A DNA stretch of 64,000 nucleotides from DASXMT01 sp963803065 (GCA_963803065.1 CAWDKW010000004.1:124001-188000); one strand, 5' to 3'. Positions 7,153-15,637 are shown, counted from the first letter of the stretch. The notes: generated from the sequence alone by a model not told the origin. A program made the numbers and translations.

Positions 7153-8445
7153 ATGCTCGCCAGTTTGGCCAACATCTTCCGTATTCCGGACCTGCGCAAG
7201 AAGGTCCTGTTCACGCTCACGGTCATCGCCATCTACCAGTTCGGCGCCAACGTCCCGGCCCCGTTCATCGACTTCTCCAAGATCCAGCAGGTCACGTCGG
7301 CGGCCAAGTCGTCGGGTGTGCTCGGCTTTTTGAACCTGTTCTCGGGAGGGGCGCTCACCCGGATGGCCGTGTTCGGGCTGGGGATCATGCCCTACATCAC
7401 GTCCAGCATCATCATCCAGCTGCTGGCCACGGTGATCCCCAAGCTCGAAGAATGGCGTGACCAGGGTGCGGTGGGCCAGAAGAAGCTGACCCAGACTACC
7501 CGGTACCTGACCATCGCCCTGGCCGTCATGCAGTCCACCGGCCTCGTCTACCTGTTCCACAAGGGCGGGGGCGGCCTGTTCGGCTCGAGCCAGAACATCG
7601 ACCTGATCCTCAACTACTCCATCTGGCGCGGCGCATTCATCGTGTTGACCCTGACCGCCGGCACCGCCTTCGTGATGTGGCTGGGCGAGCTGATCACCCA
7701 GCGGGGCATCGGCCAGGGCATGTCCATCCTCATCTTCGCCAACGTGGTGGCCGGCATCCCCGGCGGGATGAACACCGTGCTCCAGGAGGGCGGGCGGTTC
7801 AAGTTCGGGGTCATCCTGGTCGTGTCGGTGGCGCTGTTGGTACTGATCGTGTTCGTCGACCAGGGCCAACGGCGGATACCCGTCACCTTTGCCAAACGGG
7901 TGGTCGGCCGCAAGACGGTCGGCGGGTCCAACACCTACATCCCGCTGAAGGTCAACCAGTCCGGCGTCATCCCCATCATCTTCGCCAGCTCGGTCCTCTA
8001 CATCCCGGTGCTGCTGTCGAACATCGTCCCGTCCCAGTCCTTCCGGACCTGGGTGAACCACAACATCACCCCGACCAGTACGGTCTACATCCTGTCGTAC
8101 TTCATCCTCATCTTGTTGTTCACGTTCTTCTATGTCTATGTGGCCTTCGACCCCCACCAGCAGGCCGACATCATCCGCAAGCAGGGCGGCTACATCCCCG
8201 GCATCCGGCCCGGGGTGCCCACCGAGCGGTACCTGGCTCACATCCTCAACCGGATCACCTGGCCCGGCGCCCTGTTCCTCGGGGCGGTCGCGGTCGTGCC
8301 GTCGCTCCTCATGTCGGCGTGGCACATGACCGGCTACCCCTTCTACGGGGTCACCCTCCTGATCGCCGTGGGCGTTGCGCTCGAGACGATGAAGCAGATC
8401 GACAGCCAGCTCATGATGCGAAACTACGAGGGCTTTCTCAAATAA
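7153..8445 (+). CDS. secY: Protein translocase subunit SecY
   Basis: SecY is the pore of the Sec translocon in the cytoplasmic membrane. The 430-aa product starts MLASLANIFRIPDLRKKVLF and shows ten expected hydrophobic segments. Landmarks are FSGGALTRMAVFGLGIMPYI (second segment), WLGELITQRGIGQGMSILI, and the cytosolic loop QGQRRIPVTFAKR that contacts the ribosome and SecA. GAGGGG six bases before the ATG is the likely ribosome site. The stop is immediately followed by the adk GTG. Confidence 0.97.
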   Translation: MLASLANIFRIPDLRKKVLFTLTVIAIYQFGANVPAPFIDFSKIQQVTSAAKSSGVLGFLNLFSGGALTRMAVFGLGIMPYITSSIIIQLLATVIPKLEEWRDQGAVGQKKLTQTTRYLTIALAVMQSTGLVYLFHKGGGGLFGSSQNIDLILNYSIWRGAFIVLTLTAGTAFVMWLGELITQRGIGQGMSILIFANVVAGIPGGMNTVLQEGGRFKFGVILVVSVALLVLIVFVDQGQRRIPVTFAKRVVGRKTVGGSNTYIPLKVNQSGVIPIIFASSVLYIPVLLSNIVPSQSFRTWVNHNITPTSTVYILSYFILILLFTFFYVYVAFDPHQQADIIRKQGGYIPGIRPGVPTERYLAHILNRITWPGALFLGAVAVVPSLLMSAWHMTGYPFYGVTLLIAVGVALETMKQIDSQLMMRNYEGFLK

Positions 8446-9129
8446 GTGGTACCCGGCGCCAGGCTCGTTGTCCTCGGCAAGCAGGGGGCAGGCAAAGGGA
8501 CGCAGTGCGTGCGTCTCTCCCACCACTACGTCGTCCCCCATGTCTCCACCGGGGACATGTTGCGGGCCGCGGTGAAGCAGGGCACGCCCCTCGGCAAGAA
8601 GGCCAAGGACCTGATGGACAAGGGCGAGCTGCTGAGCGACGACCTCATCATGGACATGGTGTCCGAGCGGCTGAACGAGGGAGACGTCCGGGCCCGGGGC
8701 TTCGTGCTCGACGGCTGCCCCCGCACGGTCGCCCAGGCCGAGGCCCTGGCCGGCCTACTCGCCCCGATGGACCTCGACCGGGCCCTCGACATCGAGGTCT
8801 CGACCGCCCAGGTGCTCCGCCGGCTGGCCGCCCGCCGGGTCTGCGTGGACTGTGGCGCCAACTACTCGGTCTCGTCGCCCCCGTTGATCAACTGGACCTG
8901 TGACGTCTGCGGCGGCGAGGTCGTCCAGCGGGAAGACGACCGCGAAGAGGCGATCTCCCGCCGCCTGGAGATCTATGAGCGCCAGACCGCCCCGTTGATC
9001 GAGTGGTACAAGGAGCGGAACCAGCTGGCCACGGTGAACGGCTCGGGCTCCCCGGACTCGGTGACCCGTCGCCTGGTCCGGGTGATCGAGGACCATCGCG
9101 ACCGCAGGGGCGGGAGGCCGATCCGGTGA
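8446..9129 (+). CDS. adk: Adenylate kinase, zinc-binding long form
   Basis: It interconverts AMP plus ATP and two ADP in the cytosol. The 227-aa protein has the P-loop GKQGAGKGTQ, the AMP-binding STGDMLRAAV, the hinge DGCPRT and a long LID domain carrying CVDC and CDVC pairs, which marks the zinc-bound structural type. Start is GTG 8446 with no gap after the secY TAA, so it probably depends on translation of secY. The secY-adk-map order is ancestral. Confidence 0.95.
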   Translation: MVPGARLVVLGKQGAGKGTQCVRLSHHYVVPHVSTGDMLRAAVKQGTPLGKKAKDLMDKGELLSDDLIMDMVSERLNEGDVRARGFVLDGCPRTVAQAEALAGLLAPMDLDRALDIEVSTAQVLRRLAARRVCVDCGANYSVSSPPLINWTCDVCGGEVVQREDDREEAISRRLEIYERQTAPLIEWYKERNQLATVNGSGSPDSVTRRLVRVIEDHRDRRGGRPIR

Positions 9130-9141
9130 GCCGATCGGGGC

Positions 9142-9187
9142 CGGCCCAGTCGGGACCCGGCCAGTCGGGACCCGGCCAATCGGGGCC
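9142..9187 (+). repeat. 15-16 bp direct repeat between adk and map
   Basis: Three tandem copies of a GGCCAGTCGGGACCC-type unit lie just after the adk stop. The last copy is diverged. No gene is apparent here. Confidence 0.8.
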
Positions 9188-9265
9188 GCTCCCGTCTCCC
9201 GGCGCCATGGGTCTGCTCCGGCCATGGGTCTGCTCCGATCGACCGGCGTGACGGCTGTGGTCCGA

Positions 9266-9293
9266 TTGGCCGACCAGCTGTGGGCCGTAGGGT
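9266..9293 (+). promoter_or_regulatory. Candidate promoter of map, leaderless type
   Basis: TTGGCC (9266-9271) and TAGGGT (9288-9293) are 16 bp apart. The -10 ends seven bases before GTG 9301, so transcription would begin at or next to the start codon. This arrangement recurs before other genes in the window. Inferred from sequence only. Confidence 0.45.
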
Positions 9294-9300
9294 CGTGGTG

Positions 9301-10044
9301 GTGAAACGCAACCCCGACGAGCTGGACAAGATGCGCAGGGCGGGCAAGGTCGTGGCCGAGATGCACGAGGCGACCCGGGCGGCGCTGCGACCGGGCATCT
9401 CCACCGCGGCCATCGACCAGGTGGCTCGGGACGTCCTCGAGCGCCGGGGGGCGAAGTCGAATTTTCTCAACTACCACGGCTTCCCGGCGGTCATCTGCAC
9501 CTCGCCCAATTCGATGATCGTGCACGGCATCCCTTCGGACTCGGTGATCCTGGCCGAAGGGGACATCCTCTCGGTCGACTGCGGAGCGATCATCGAGGGC
9601 TACCACGGCGACGCCGCCTACACGGCCGGCATCGGCGAGATCAGCCCCGAGGCCGCCCGGCTGTTGGAGGTCACCGAGGCCAGTCTCTGGTCGGGCATCG
9701 AGCAGCTGCGTCCCGGAAACCGGCTGAACGAGGTCGGAAGGGCCGTCCAGGAAGTCGCGGAGCGTGCTGGGTTCACCGTGGTCCGTGAGTACGTGGGCCA
9801 CGCCATCGGCACGGCCATGCACGAGGAGCCCCAGGTGCCCAACTACTGGCCGGGGACGGGGGGGCCGATGCTCAAATCGGGGATGGTCTTCGCCGTCGAG
9901 CCGATGGTGAACGCAGGGGGCCCCGAAACCGTCCAGCTGGAGGACGGGTGGAGCGTGGTTACGGCCGACGGGCGCTTGTCGGCTCATTTCGAGCACACGA
10001 TCGCCGTGACCGACGACGGACCCGAGGTGTTCACCGTCCCCTGA
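9301..10044 (+). CDS. map: Methionine aminopeptidase, type I
   Basis: It removes the initiator methionine from nascent proteins. The product from GTG 9301 is 247 aa. The five metal ligands of the family are visible in SVDCGA (Asp), YHGDAAYT (Asp), GHAIGTAMHEEP (His), VFAVEPM (Glu) and FEHTIAV (Glu). There is no N-terminal zinc-finger extension. Several in-frame GTGs exist from 9280 on; 9301 gives MKRNPDELDKMRRAG, close to family starts, and lies seven bases after a TAGGGT hexamer. No Shine-Dalgarno sequence is visible, which fits a leaderless transcript. Confidence 0.93.
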   Translation: MKRNPDELDKMRRAGKVVAEMHEATRAALRPGISTAAIDQVARDVLERRGAKSNFLNYHGFPAVICTSPNSMIVHGIPSDSVILAEGDILSVDCGAIIEGYHGDAAYTAGIGEISPEAARLLEVTEASLWSGIEQLRPGNRLNEVGRAVQEVAERAGFTVVREYVGHAIGTAMHEEPQVPNYWPGTGGPMLKSGMVFAVEPMVNAGGPETVQLEDGWSVVTADGRLSAHFEHTIAVTDDGPEVFTVP

Positions 10045-10129
10045 CGTTCGCCGAGGGCGCCCGAGGGCCACTCTGGAGGCCCCGCAGGGGGGCCAGGGAC
10101 GCCTGTTCGGGCCCGATCAACCGATCGAA

Positions 10130-10158
10130 CTGGCAAATTGCCGCCAACAGGCTAAACT
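10130..10158 (+). promoter_or_regulatory. Candidate promoter of the infA-rpmJ-rpsM-rpoA operon
   Basis: CTGGCA (10130-10135) and TAAACT (10153-10158) are separated by 17 bp; each matches the sigma-70 consensus at four of six positions. They lie in the only AT-richer spot of the 284-bp gap between map and infA. This leaves a leader of roughly 160 nt. Confidence 0.45.
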
Positions 10159-10328
10159 AGTCTTTCGGCTCGCCACCGGGGTGTGATGGCGTGTCGATCC
10201 CGCTCCCGGTAGCGCTCCACTGGTGCTCTGCCGACCGCGGTGCGGTCCGACGACAACATGCCGATCGTGTGCTGCACGCTGGCCGTGGGCGAGTGGAACA
10301 AGTACAAGAGAGTTTCGAGGAGAATCAC

Positions 10329-10553
10329 CTGCCCAAGCCCAAGGAAGATGCCATCGTACTGGAGGGGACCGTCGTCGAGCCGTTGCCGAACGCCATGTTC
10401 CGCGTCGAGCTCGAGAACGGCCACAAGGTACTGGCACACAGTTCGGGGAAGATGCGGATGCACCGCATCCGTATCCTGCCCGGGGATCGAGTACAAGTGG
10501 AGATCACCCCTTACGACCTGGCCCGAGGGCGGATCACCTACCGCTACAAGTGA
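10329..10553 (+). CDS. infA: Translation initiation factor IF-1, probable CTG start
   Basis: IF-1 blocks the A site of the 30S subunit during initiation. The OB-fold protein reads PKPKEDAIVLEGTVVEPLP, then FRVELENGHKVLAH and ITPYDLARGRITYRYK, all conserved. No ATG, GTG or TTG gives the standard 72-74 aa length. CTG 10329 does (74 aa), and AGGAG (10318-10322) sits six bases before it. The alternative, GTG 10293, would add 12 residues and has no such site. One residue is odd: the usual HISGK block is HSSGK here. rpmJ follows after 150 bp. Confidence 0.9.
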   Translation: MPKPKEDAIVLEGTVVEPLPNAMFRVELENGHKVLAHSSGKMRMHRIRILPGDRVQVEITPYDLARGRITYRYK

Positions 10554-10703
10554 CCCGGCCGGCCGAGCCACGGACGGCAAGTGGGTCGCCGAGTTCAACG
10601 CGGTGGACCGAACCGACCGTCGTCAGCGGGCGGCAGGAGCAGTTCGTGAGATGAAGCATCTTTCTGAGATGCGAGATTTGTGAGTGAGAGAGGTGCAGGA
10701 AGC

Positions 10704-10817
10704 GTGAAGGTTCGACCGAGCGTCAAGCCGATGTGTGAGAAGTGCAAGGTGATCCGCCGCCACCGGCGAGTGGTCGTCATCTGCGAGAACCCCCGCCACA
10801 AGCAGCGGCAGGGCTAG
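10704..10817 (+). CDS. rpmJ: 50S ribosomal protein L36 (bL36), zinc form
   Basis: A 37-aa protein read from GTG 10704, starting MKVRPSVKPMCEKCKVIRRH and ending TAG 10815-10817. Its Cys11, Cys14, Cys27 and His32 form the known C-C-C-H zinc site. L36 is one of the smallest 50S proteins and normally lies between infA and rpsM, as here. An AGGA is a few bases before the start. Confidence 0.95.
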   Translation: MKVRPSVKPMCEKCKVIRRHRRVVVICENPRHKQRQG

Positions 10818-10886
10818 GGCCCGCGGGCTCGAGGACCGACGAGCACAGGACCAGGAAGCACAGGACCAGGAAGAAGGAAGGACAGC

Positions 10887-11264
10887 GTGGCTCGTATCAG
10901 CGGCGTAGACATCCCCCGCGAGAAGCGGTTGGAGATCGCACTCACCTATATCTTCGGCATCGGCCGGACGACCGCCCAGAACATCTGCGCGGTCACCGGG
11001 ACGAGCCCCGACACCCGCGTTCGTGACCTCACGGACGAGGAGGTGACGCGACTGCGCACCTACATCGACGCCAACTACCAGGTCGAGGGCGACCTGCGGC
11101 GGGACGTGTCCCAGGACATCAAGCGGAAGATGGAGATCGGCTGCTACCAGGGCGTCCGCCATCGCAAGGGACTGCCGGTCCACGGCCAGCGCACCCACAC
11201 CAACGCCCGTACCCGCAAAGGACCGAAGAAGACGGTCGCCGGCAAGAAGAAGGTCCGCAAGTAA
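10887..11264 (+). CDS. rpsM: 30S ribosomal protein S13 (uS13)
   Basis: S13 is in the 30S head and bridges to the 50S subunit and P-site tRNA. The 125-aa protein from GTG 10887 begins MARISGVDIPREKRLEIALT and ends with the basic RGQRTHTNARTRKGP-type tail (here HGQRTHTNARTRKGPKKT). GGAAGG about seven bases upstream supports the start. A 15-bp sequence (GCACAGGACCAGGAA) is duplicated just upstream. rpsK starts directly after the stop. Confidence 0.96.
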   Translation: MARISGVDIPREKRLEIALTYIFGIGRTTAQNICAVTGTSPDTRVRDLTDEEVTRLRTYIDANYQVEGDLRRDVSQDIKRKMEIGCYQGVRHRKGLPVHGQRTHTNARTRKGPKKTVAGKKKVRK

Positions 11265-11672
11265 ATGGCCAAGCCAACCAAGGCCTCGGGCGCCGCTCGG
11301 CGGCCCCGGCGCAAAGAGCGCAAGAACATCGCCTTCGGCGTCGCCCACATCAAGAGCTCGTTCAACAACACCATCGTGTCGATCGCCGATCCCGAGGGCA
11401 ACGTTCTGGCCTGGGCCTCGGCCGGGAACGTCGGGTTCAAGGGATCGCGCAAGTCCACGCCGTTCGCGGCCCAGCTGGCCGCCGAGGCGTGTGCCAAGAA
11501 GGCCATGGAGCACGGCGTCCGCCGGGTCGACGTGCTGGTGCGCGGCCCCGGTTCGGGCCGCGAGACCGCCATCCGGTCCCTGGCCGCCGCCGGCATCGAA
11601 GTCGCCGGCATCAAGGACGTCACCCCCATCCCGCACAACGGCTGCCGCCCCAAGAAGCGGCGCCGGGTCTGA
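11265..11672 (+). CDS. rpsK: 30S ribosomal protein S11 (uS11)
   Basis: S11 forms part of the 30S platform and the mRNA exit site. The 135-aa product has FGVAHIKSSFNNTIVSI, GFKGSRKSTPFAAQLAAE and the C-terminal DVTPIPHNGCRPKKRRRV, which is the family signature. The ATG touches the rpsM stop. Length is normal. Confidence 0.97.
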   Translation: MAKPTKASGAARRPRRKERKNIAFGVAHIKSSFNNTIVSIADPEGNVLAWASAGNVGFKGSRKSTPFAAQLAAEACAKKAMEHGVRRVDVLVRGPGSGRETAIRSLAAAGIEVAGIKDVTPIPHNGCRPKKRRRV

Positions 11673-11708
11673 GCCGGGCGAAGATCGAAGGGATCAGAGG
11701 AACCACAC

Positions 11709-12356
11709 ATGGCCAGATACACCGGACCTGTCTGCCGGCTTTGCCGCCGGGAGCGCACCAAGCTCTTCTTGAAGGGAGAGCGCTGCTATTCGATGAAGTG
11801 CCCCGTCTCCGAGGCGGTGACCGACCGTCATAGCCGTGCCTACCCCCCCGGCGAGCACGGCCGTGACCGCATGCGGCAAGGCTCGGAGTACCTGGGCCAG
11901 CTGCGCGAGAAGCAGAAGGCGCGCCGCATCTACGGCCTGCTCGAGAAGCAGTTCCGCAACCTCTATGGCGAGGCGAGCCGGGCCCCGGGCATCACCGGCG
12001 AGAACCTGTTGCGGATGCTCGAGCTCCGTCTCGACAACGTGGCCTTCCGGGCCGGGTGGGGCGCCAGCCGGTCCCAGGCCCGCCAGTTCGTCCGCCACGG
12101 CCACGTGCAGGTGAACGGCAAGCGGGTCACCATTCCCAGCTACCGGGTCCGCAAGGACGACGTCATCAGCCTGAAGCAGTCGTCCCGGGAGCTCTTCCCG
12201 GTGCGGCGGAACATGGACACCCTCGATCGGCAGCTCCCGCCCTGGCTCGAGGCGGTCGGCGACAGGTTCGCCGTGAAGGTATTCGCCCTGCCCCTGCGCG
12301 AGCACATCGACGAGCCCGTTCAAGAGCAGCTCATCGTCGAGCTGTACTCCAAGTAA
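11709..12356 (+). CDS. rpsD: 30S ribosomal protein S4 (uS4), zinc-binding form
   Basis: S4 starts 30S assembly and lies at the mRNA entry pore. The 215-aa protein starts MARYTGPVCRLCRRE; the four Cys of CRLC and CYSMKC form the zinc motif seen in many Gram-positive S4 proteins. The S4 RNA-binding domain lies around residues 100-165 (RLDNVAFRAGWGASRSQARQ, HGHVQVNGKRV). A 272-bp repeat-filled gap separates it from rpoA. Confidence 0.96.
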   Translation: MARYTGPVCRLCRRERTKLFLKGERCYSMKCPVSEAVTDRHSRAYPPGEHGRDRMRQGSEYLGQLREKQKARRIYGLLEKQFRNLYGEASRAPGITGENLLRMLELRLDNVAFRAGWGASRSQARQFVRHGHVQVNGKRVTIPSYRVRKDDVISLKQSSRELFPVRRNMDTLDRQLPPWLEAVGDRFAVKVFALPLREHIDEPVQEQLIVELYSK

Positions 12357-12418
12357 GCCCAGCACCACCGAGCCCGCGGGCAAACCGTAGGCCAAGCAGT
12401 ACCTGGCCCGTGGGCCAT

Positions 12419-12577
12419 GCAGCACCACAGAAGCAGCAGCACCACAGAAGCAGGCAGCACCGTAGAAGCAGCAGCACCATAGAAGTCAGAACCAGAACAC
12501 AGTCAGCACCGCAGAAGTCAGCACTGCAGAAGTCAGCACTGCAGAAGTCAGCACTGCAGAAGTCAGCACCGCAGAGC
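12419..12577 (+). repeat. Degenerate 15-bp repeat array between rpsD and rpoA
   Basis: The gap 12357-12628 holds about nine copies of a CAGCAC(C/T)(G/A)CAGAAG-type unit. The last five (about 12503-12577) are near-perfect 15-mers, TCAGCACTGCAGAAG or close. Earlier copies are spaced irregularly. No stop codon interrupts the frame of rpoA here, but no start with a ribosome site lies upstream of 12629, so it is treated as untranslated leader. The GAGGAG at 12612-12617 serves rpoA. Confidence 0.85.
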
Positions 12578-12628
12578 GACCAACCAGCACGAGACCTAGC
12601 AACACACCGTCGAGGAGCCACGATCAGC

Positions 12629-13567
12629 ATGCTCATCATCCAGCGACCTACCGTCGAAGCCATCGGCGAACCAGAAGACAACCGGCAGCGGTTTGCCGTC
12701 GGCCCTCTCGATCCCGGCTTCGGCCACACCCTTGGCAACTCACTGCGCCGCACCCTGTTGTCGTCGATCCCAGGCGCCTCGATCACCCAGGTGCGCTTCG
12801 ACGAGGCGCTGCACGAGTTCACCACCCTGCCCGGCGTGAAGGAGGACATCACCGATCTCCTCTTGAACCTGAAGGACGTGCTGTTCAAGGTGTACAGCGA
12901 CGAGCCGGTGACCGTTCGCTTGGACAAGCGCGGCCCAGGCGACGCCACGGCCGGCGACATCCAGGTCACCGCGGATGTGGAGGTCCTCAGCCCCGGGCAG
13001 CACATCGCCTCTTTGAACAGCAAGGGCCGGCTGGCCGTTGACCTGACCGTCGAACGTGGGCGGGGATATTCGTCGGCGGACAAGAACAAGCGCTCGTCGG
13101 TCATCGGGGTCATCCCGGTCGACGCCATCTTCTCCCCGGTGCGCCGGGTGGCCTTCACCGTCGAGCCGGTCCGCGTCGAGCAGTCGACCGACTTCGACCG
13201 CCTGGTCCTCGACATCGAGACCGATGGCTCCCTCACCCCCCGTGAGGCGCTGGCTTCGGCTGGCGACACGCTTCGCACCCTGGTCAGCCTCGTCGCCGAT
13301 CTCGAGGACGCCCCCCAGGGTCTGGAGCTGGGAGAGGTCGGCACCGTCGGCACCGGCTCCCCCGACCTCGACCTCCGCATCGAGGACCTGGATCTCACCG
13401 AACGGCCACGCAACTGCTTGAAGCGGGCCCAGATCAACACCATCGGCGAGCTGGTCGACCGCTCGCTGGACGATCTCTTGAACATCACCAACTTCGGGCA
13501 GAAGTCGCTCGACGAGGTGCTCCAGAAGCTCGACGAGCGGGGCCTGTCCCTGCGGGTGAAGGACTGA
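12629..13567 (+). CDS. rpoA: DNA-directed RNA polymerase alpha subunit
   Basis: The alpha subunit dimer nucleates RNA polymerase assembly and binds UP elements and activators. The 312-aa protein starts MLIIQRPTVEAIGE at ATG 12629, preceded by GAGGAG 12 bp upstream. Family blocks are GFGHTLGNSLRRTLLSSIPG and the C-terminal domain ERPRNCLKRAQINTIGELVD ... NFGQKSLDEV. Length is typical. It is the second-last gene of the alpha operon, before rplQ. Confidence 0.97.
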   Translation: MLIIQRPTVEAIGEPEDNRQRFAVGPLDPGFGHTLGNSLRRTLLSSIPGASITQVRFDEALHEFTTLPGVKEDITDLLLNLKDVLFKVYSDEPVTVRLDKRGPGDATAGDIQVTADVEVLSPGQHIASLNSKGRLAVDLTVERGRGYSSADKNKRSSVIGVIPVDAIFSPVRRVAFTVEPVRVEQSTDFDRLVLDIETDGSLTPREALASAGDTLRTLVSLVADLEDAPQGLELGEVGTVGTGSPDLDLRIEDLDLTERPRNCLKRAQINTIGELVDRSLDDLLNITNFGQKSLDEVLQKLDERGLSLRVKD

Positions 13568-13571
13568 CGTC

Positions 13572-13934
13572 ATGCTCGGAACTCCGAAGAAGGGCCGTCG
13601 GTTCGGCGGCAGCTCGGCCCACCAGAAGGCGATGATGGGCAACCTGGTCGCTTCGTTGATCGCTGCCGAGTCCCTGGTCACCACCGAGGCCAAGGCCAAG
13701 GCCCTCCGGCCCGTGGCTGAGAAGTGCATCACCGCGGCAGCCAAGGGGGGCGTCCATCGCCACCGGCAGGTGGTGGCGTTCATCCGGGACAAGGACATGG
13801 CCCACAAGCTGTTCGAGGAGATCGGCCCGCGCTATGTGGACCGTCCCGGTGGGTACCTCCGGATCCTGAAGCTCGGGAACCGTCAGGGCGACAACGCCCC
13901 GATGGCCCGCATCGAATTCGTCGAATCGGCTTGA
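13572..13934 (+). CDS. rplQ: 50S ribosomal protein L17 (bL17)
   Basis: L17 is a bacterial-specific 50S protein near the tunnel exit. The 120-aa protein shows GRRFGGSSAHQKAMMGNLVA, the TTEAKAKALRPVAEK block and GPRYVDRPGGYLRILKLGN, all diagnostic. It lies four bases after rpoA. The last codons overlap the proposed TTG start of truA. Confidence 0.96.
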   Translation: MLGTPKKGRRFGGSSAHQKAMMGNLVASLIAAESLVTTEAKAKALRPVAEKCITAAAKGGVHRHRQVVAFIRDKDMAHKLFEEIGPRYVDRPGGYLRILKLGNRQGDNAPMARIEFVESA

Positions 13935-14863
13935 GCCTGGCCCCCCCGCCCGGGGGGTCTGGCACACCCGGGCGCCCCGAGGAGGCGGGGGCAGGCGACC
14001 CCGTCCGGTGGCGTCTCAGGATCGCCTACAACGGATCCGGCTTTCACGGTTTCGCCGCCCAGACGGGCCAGTCGACGGTGGCGGGGGCCCTGTCCGACGC
14101 CTTGGGCCGGTACACCCGCACGTCGCCGAACCTGACCTGCGCGGGCCGGACGGACACCGGGGTCCACGCCCAGGACCAGGTAGTTCATGTGGATCTGCCC
14201 TCGACCGTCGCCGCCGGCCTCGATTCCGAGGACCTGATGCGCTCCTGCAACCGGCAACTGGGCCCGGCCATCGTGGTGCGCGAGGCGGGACCGGCTCCGC
14301 CCGGGTTCGACGCCCGGCGCTCGGCCACTGGCCGCCGGTACCGCTACCTGGTCGTCAACGCGCCGGTCCCGGATCCGCTGCTGTCCGGCGTGGCTTGGCA
14401 CGTCTCCGACCGACTCGACCTGCGGACCATGGCCGCCGCATCCGACGCCCTCCTGGGGGAGCACGACTTCCGCGCCTTCTGCCGACGGGTCCCGGGCACC
14501 TCGGCCGACGACCCCATCATGCGCCGGGTGGTCGCTGCCCGATGGTCGGTGGTGGACCGTGCCGGGGCGCGGGCCGGATCTGGGGGCCGGGGTGGCCCCG
14601 ACCCGCTGGGCTCGCCTGGCGCGCCCGACAGCCAGGCTGCGCTGTTGCCGGCGGACGGGACCCTTCTGGCCTTCGAGATCGAGGCCAATGCGTTCTGCCA
14701 CCAGATGGTCCGCTCCCTGGTCGGGACCCTGGTCGACGTGGGCCGGGGGAGGAAACGGGCCTCGGACATGGTGTGGATCCTCCGTTCCGCCGACCGCCAG
14801 AAGGCTTCCCAGCCCGCCCCGCCCCACGGCCTGTGCCTGGTCGCCGTGCGCTATGTCCCATGA
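13931..14863 (+). CDS. truA: tRNA pseudouridine(38-40) synthase TruA
   Basis: TruA converts uridines 38-40 of the tRNA anticodon arm to pseudouridine. The core starts WRLRIAYNGSGFHGFAAQ; the catalytic Asp lies in GRTDTGVHAQDQ; later blocks are RRYRYLVVN and FCHQMVRSLVGTLVDVGRG. The only standard start between the rplQ stop and this core is TTG 13931, which overlaps that stop (TTGA) and gives 310 aa with a 30-residue Pro/Gly-rich leader. A Gly-rich insert of about 30 residues lies near residue 220. The start is less certain than the identity. Confidence 0.92.
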   Translation: MSLAPPPGGSGTPGRPEEAGAGDPVRWRLRIAYNGSGFHGFAAQTGQSTVAGALSDALGRYTRTSPNLTCAGRTDTGVHAQDQVVHVDLPSTVAAGLDSEDLMRSCNRQLGPAIVVREAGPAPPGFDARRSATGRRYRYLVVNAPVPDPLLSGVAWHVSDRLDLRTMAAASDALLGEHDFRAFCRRVPGTSADDPIMRRVVAARWSVVDRAGARAGSGGRGGPDPLGSPGAPDSQAALLPADGTLLAFEIEANAFCHQMVRSLVGTLVDVGRGRKRASDMVWILRSADRQKASQPAPPHGLCLVAVRYVP

Positions 14864-14930
14864 GCTGGGCTGGTAGCCGCCTCTCGACCAGGGCGACGAT
14901 CCCGGTCAGGGCCAGGCTTGTCCACCGGGG

Positions 14931-14980
14931 GCTTGCCGACAGGCTGGCTTGCCGACCAGGCTGGCTTGCCGACCAGGGGT
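14931..14980 (+). repeat. 17-bp direct repeat upstream of rplM
   Basis: Three tandem copies of GCTTGCCGACCAGGCTG or close variants start at 14931, 14947 and 14964. The third copy carries the candidate -35 hexamer of the rplM promoter. The first copy lacks one base. Confidence 0.85.
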
Positions 14981-14995
14981 CTTTGGTCGTATCGT
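14966..14995 (+). promoter_or_regulatory. Candidate promoter of rplM-rpsI-glmM
   Basis: TTGCCG (14966-14971) and TATCGT (14990-14995) are 18 bp apart. The groES promoter in this window has nearly the same hexamers, TTGCCT and TATCGT, at 17 bp. The leader to rplM would be about 130 nt. Confidence 0.5.
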
Positions 14996-15131
14996 GGTAC
15001 CCCGCCGGGTTAGCCCGTGACCGTTGTCGTCAACCCATGGCCACGAGGGCCGGCCTTCGACGAGCGGCGCAGGCGATTTGGCTCCCAAACCGGCTTCGAA
15101 GCGCCCCGGCATCACCGAACAAGGATCTTTC

Positions 15132-15599
15132 GTGCGTACGTTTTCCCCCAAGCCTGCTGACATCACCCGTGCCTGGCACCTCGTCGACGCCGACGAGATG
15201 GTCCTGGGGCGCCTGTCCACCGAGGTGGCAGCGATCCTGCGGGGCAAGCACAAGCCGATCTTCGCCCCTCACGTGGATACCGGCGACCACGTCGTGGTGA
15301 TCAACGCAGCCAAGGTGGTGCTGACCGCGGGCAAGGCCGACGCCAAGCTGTCCCATCGACACAGTGGCTATCCAGGAGGGCTGACGACGACCTCGTACGC
15401 TCGGCTGCTCGAGGACCGCCCCGAAGAGGTGGTGCGAAACGCCGTCCGGGGCATGCTGCCAAAGAATCGGCTCGGTCGCCAGATGCTCGAGAAGCTGAAG
15501 GTCTACGCCGGCCCCGACCATCCCCATGCCGCACAGGCCCCCGAGCCGTTGAACCTTCCCGGCGCCCGCCGGATGGCTTCCACCCGCGGCGGGGCCTGA
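15132..15599 (+). CDS. rplM: 50S ribosomal protein L13 (uL13)
   Basis: L13 is an early 50S assembly protein. The 155-aa product from GTG 15132 begins MRTFSPKPADITRAWHLVDA, the usual actinobacterial start, with AAGGA six bases upstream. Other landmarks are VLGRLSTEVAAILRGKHK, SHRHSGYPGG and GMLPKNRLGRQMLEKLKVY. It pairs with rpsI downstream, as in most bacteria. Confidence 0.96.
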   Translation: MRTFSPKPADITRAWHLVDADEMVLGRLSTEVAAILRGKHKPIFAPHVDTGDHVVVINAAKVVLTAGKADAKLSHRHSGYPGGLTTTSYARLLEDRPEEVVRNAVRGMLPKNRLGRQMLEKLKVYAGPDHPHAAQAPEPLNLPGARRMASTRGGA

Positions 15600-15637
15600 G
15601 CACGGCCTGAAACGAACAGACGACTAGGAGCTCCCAC

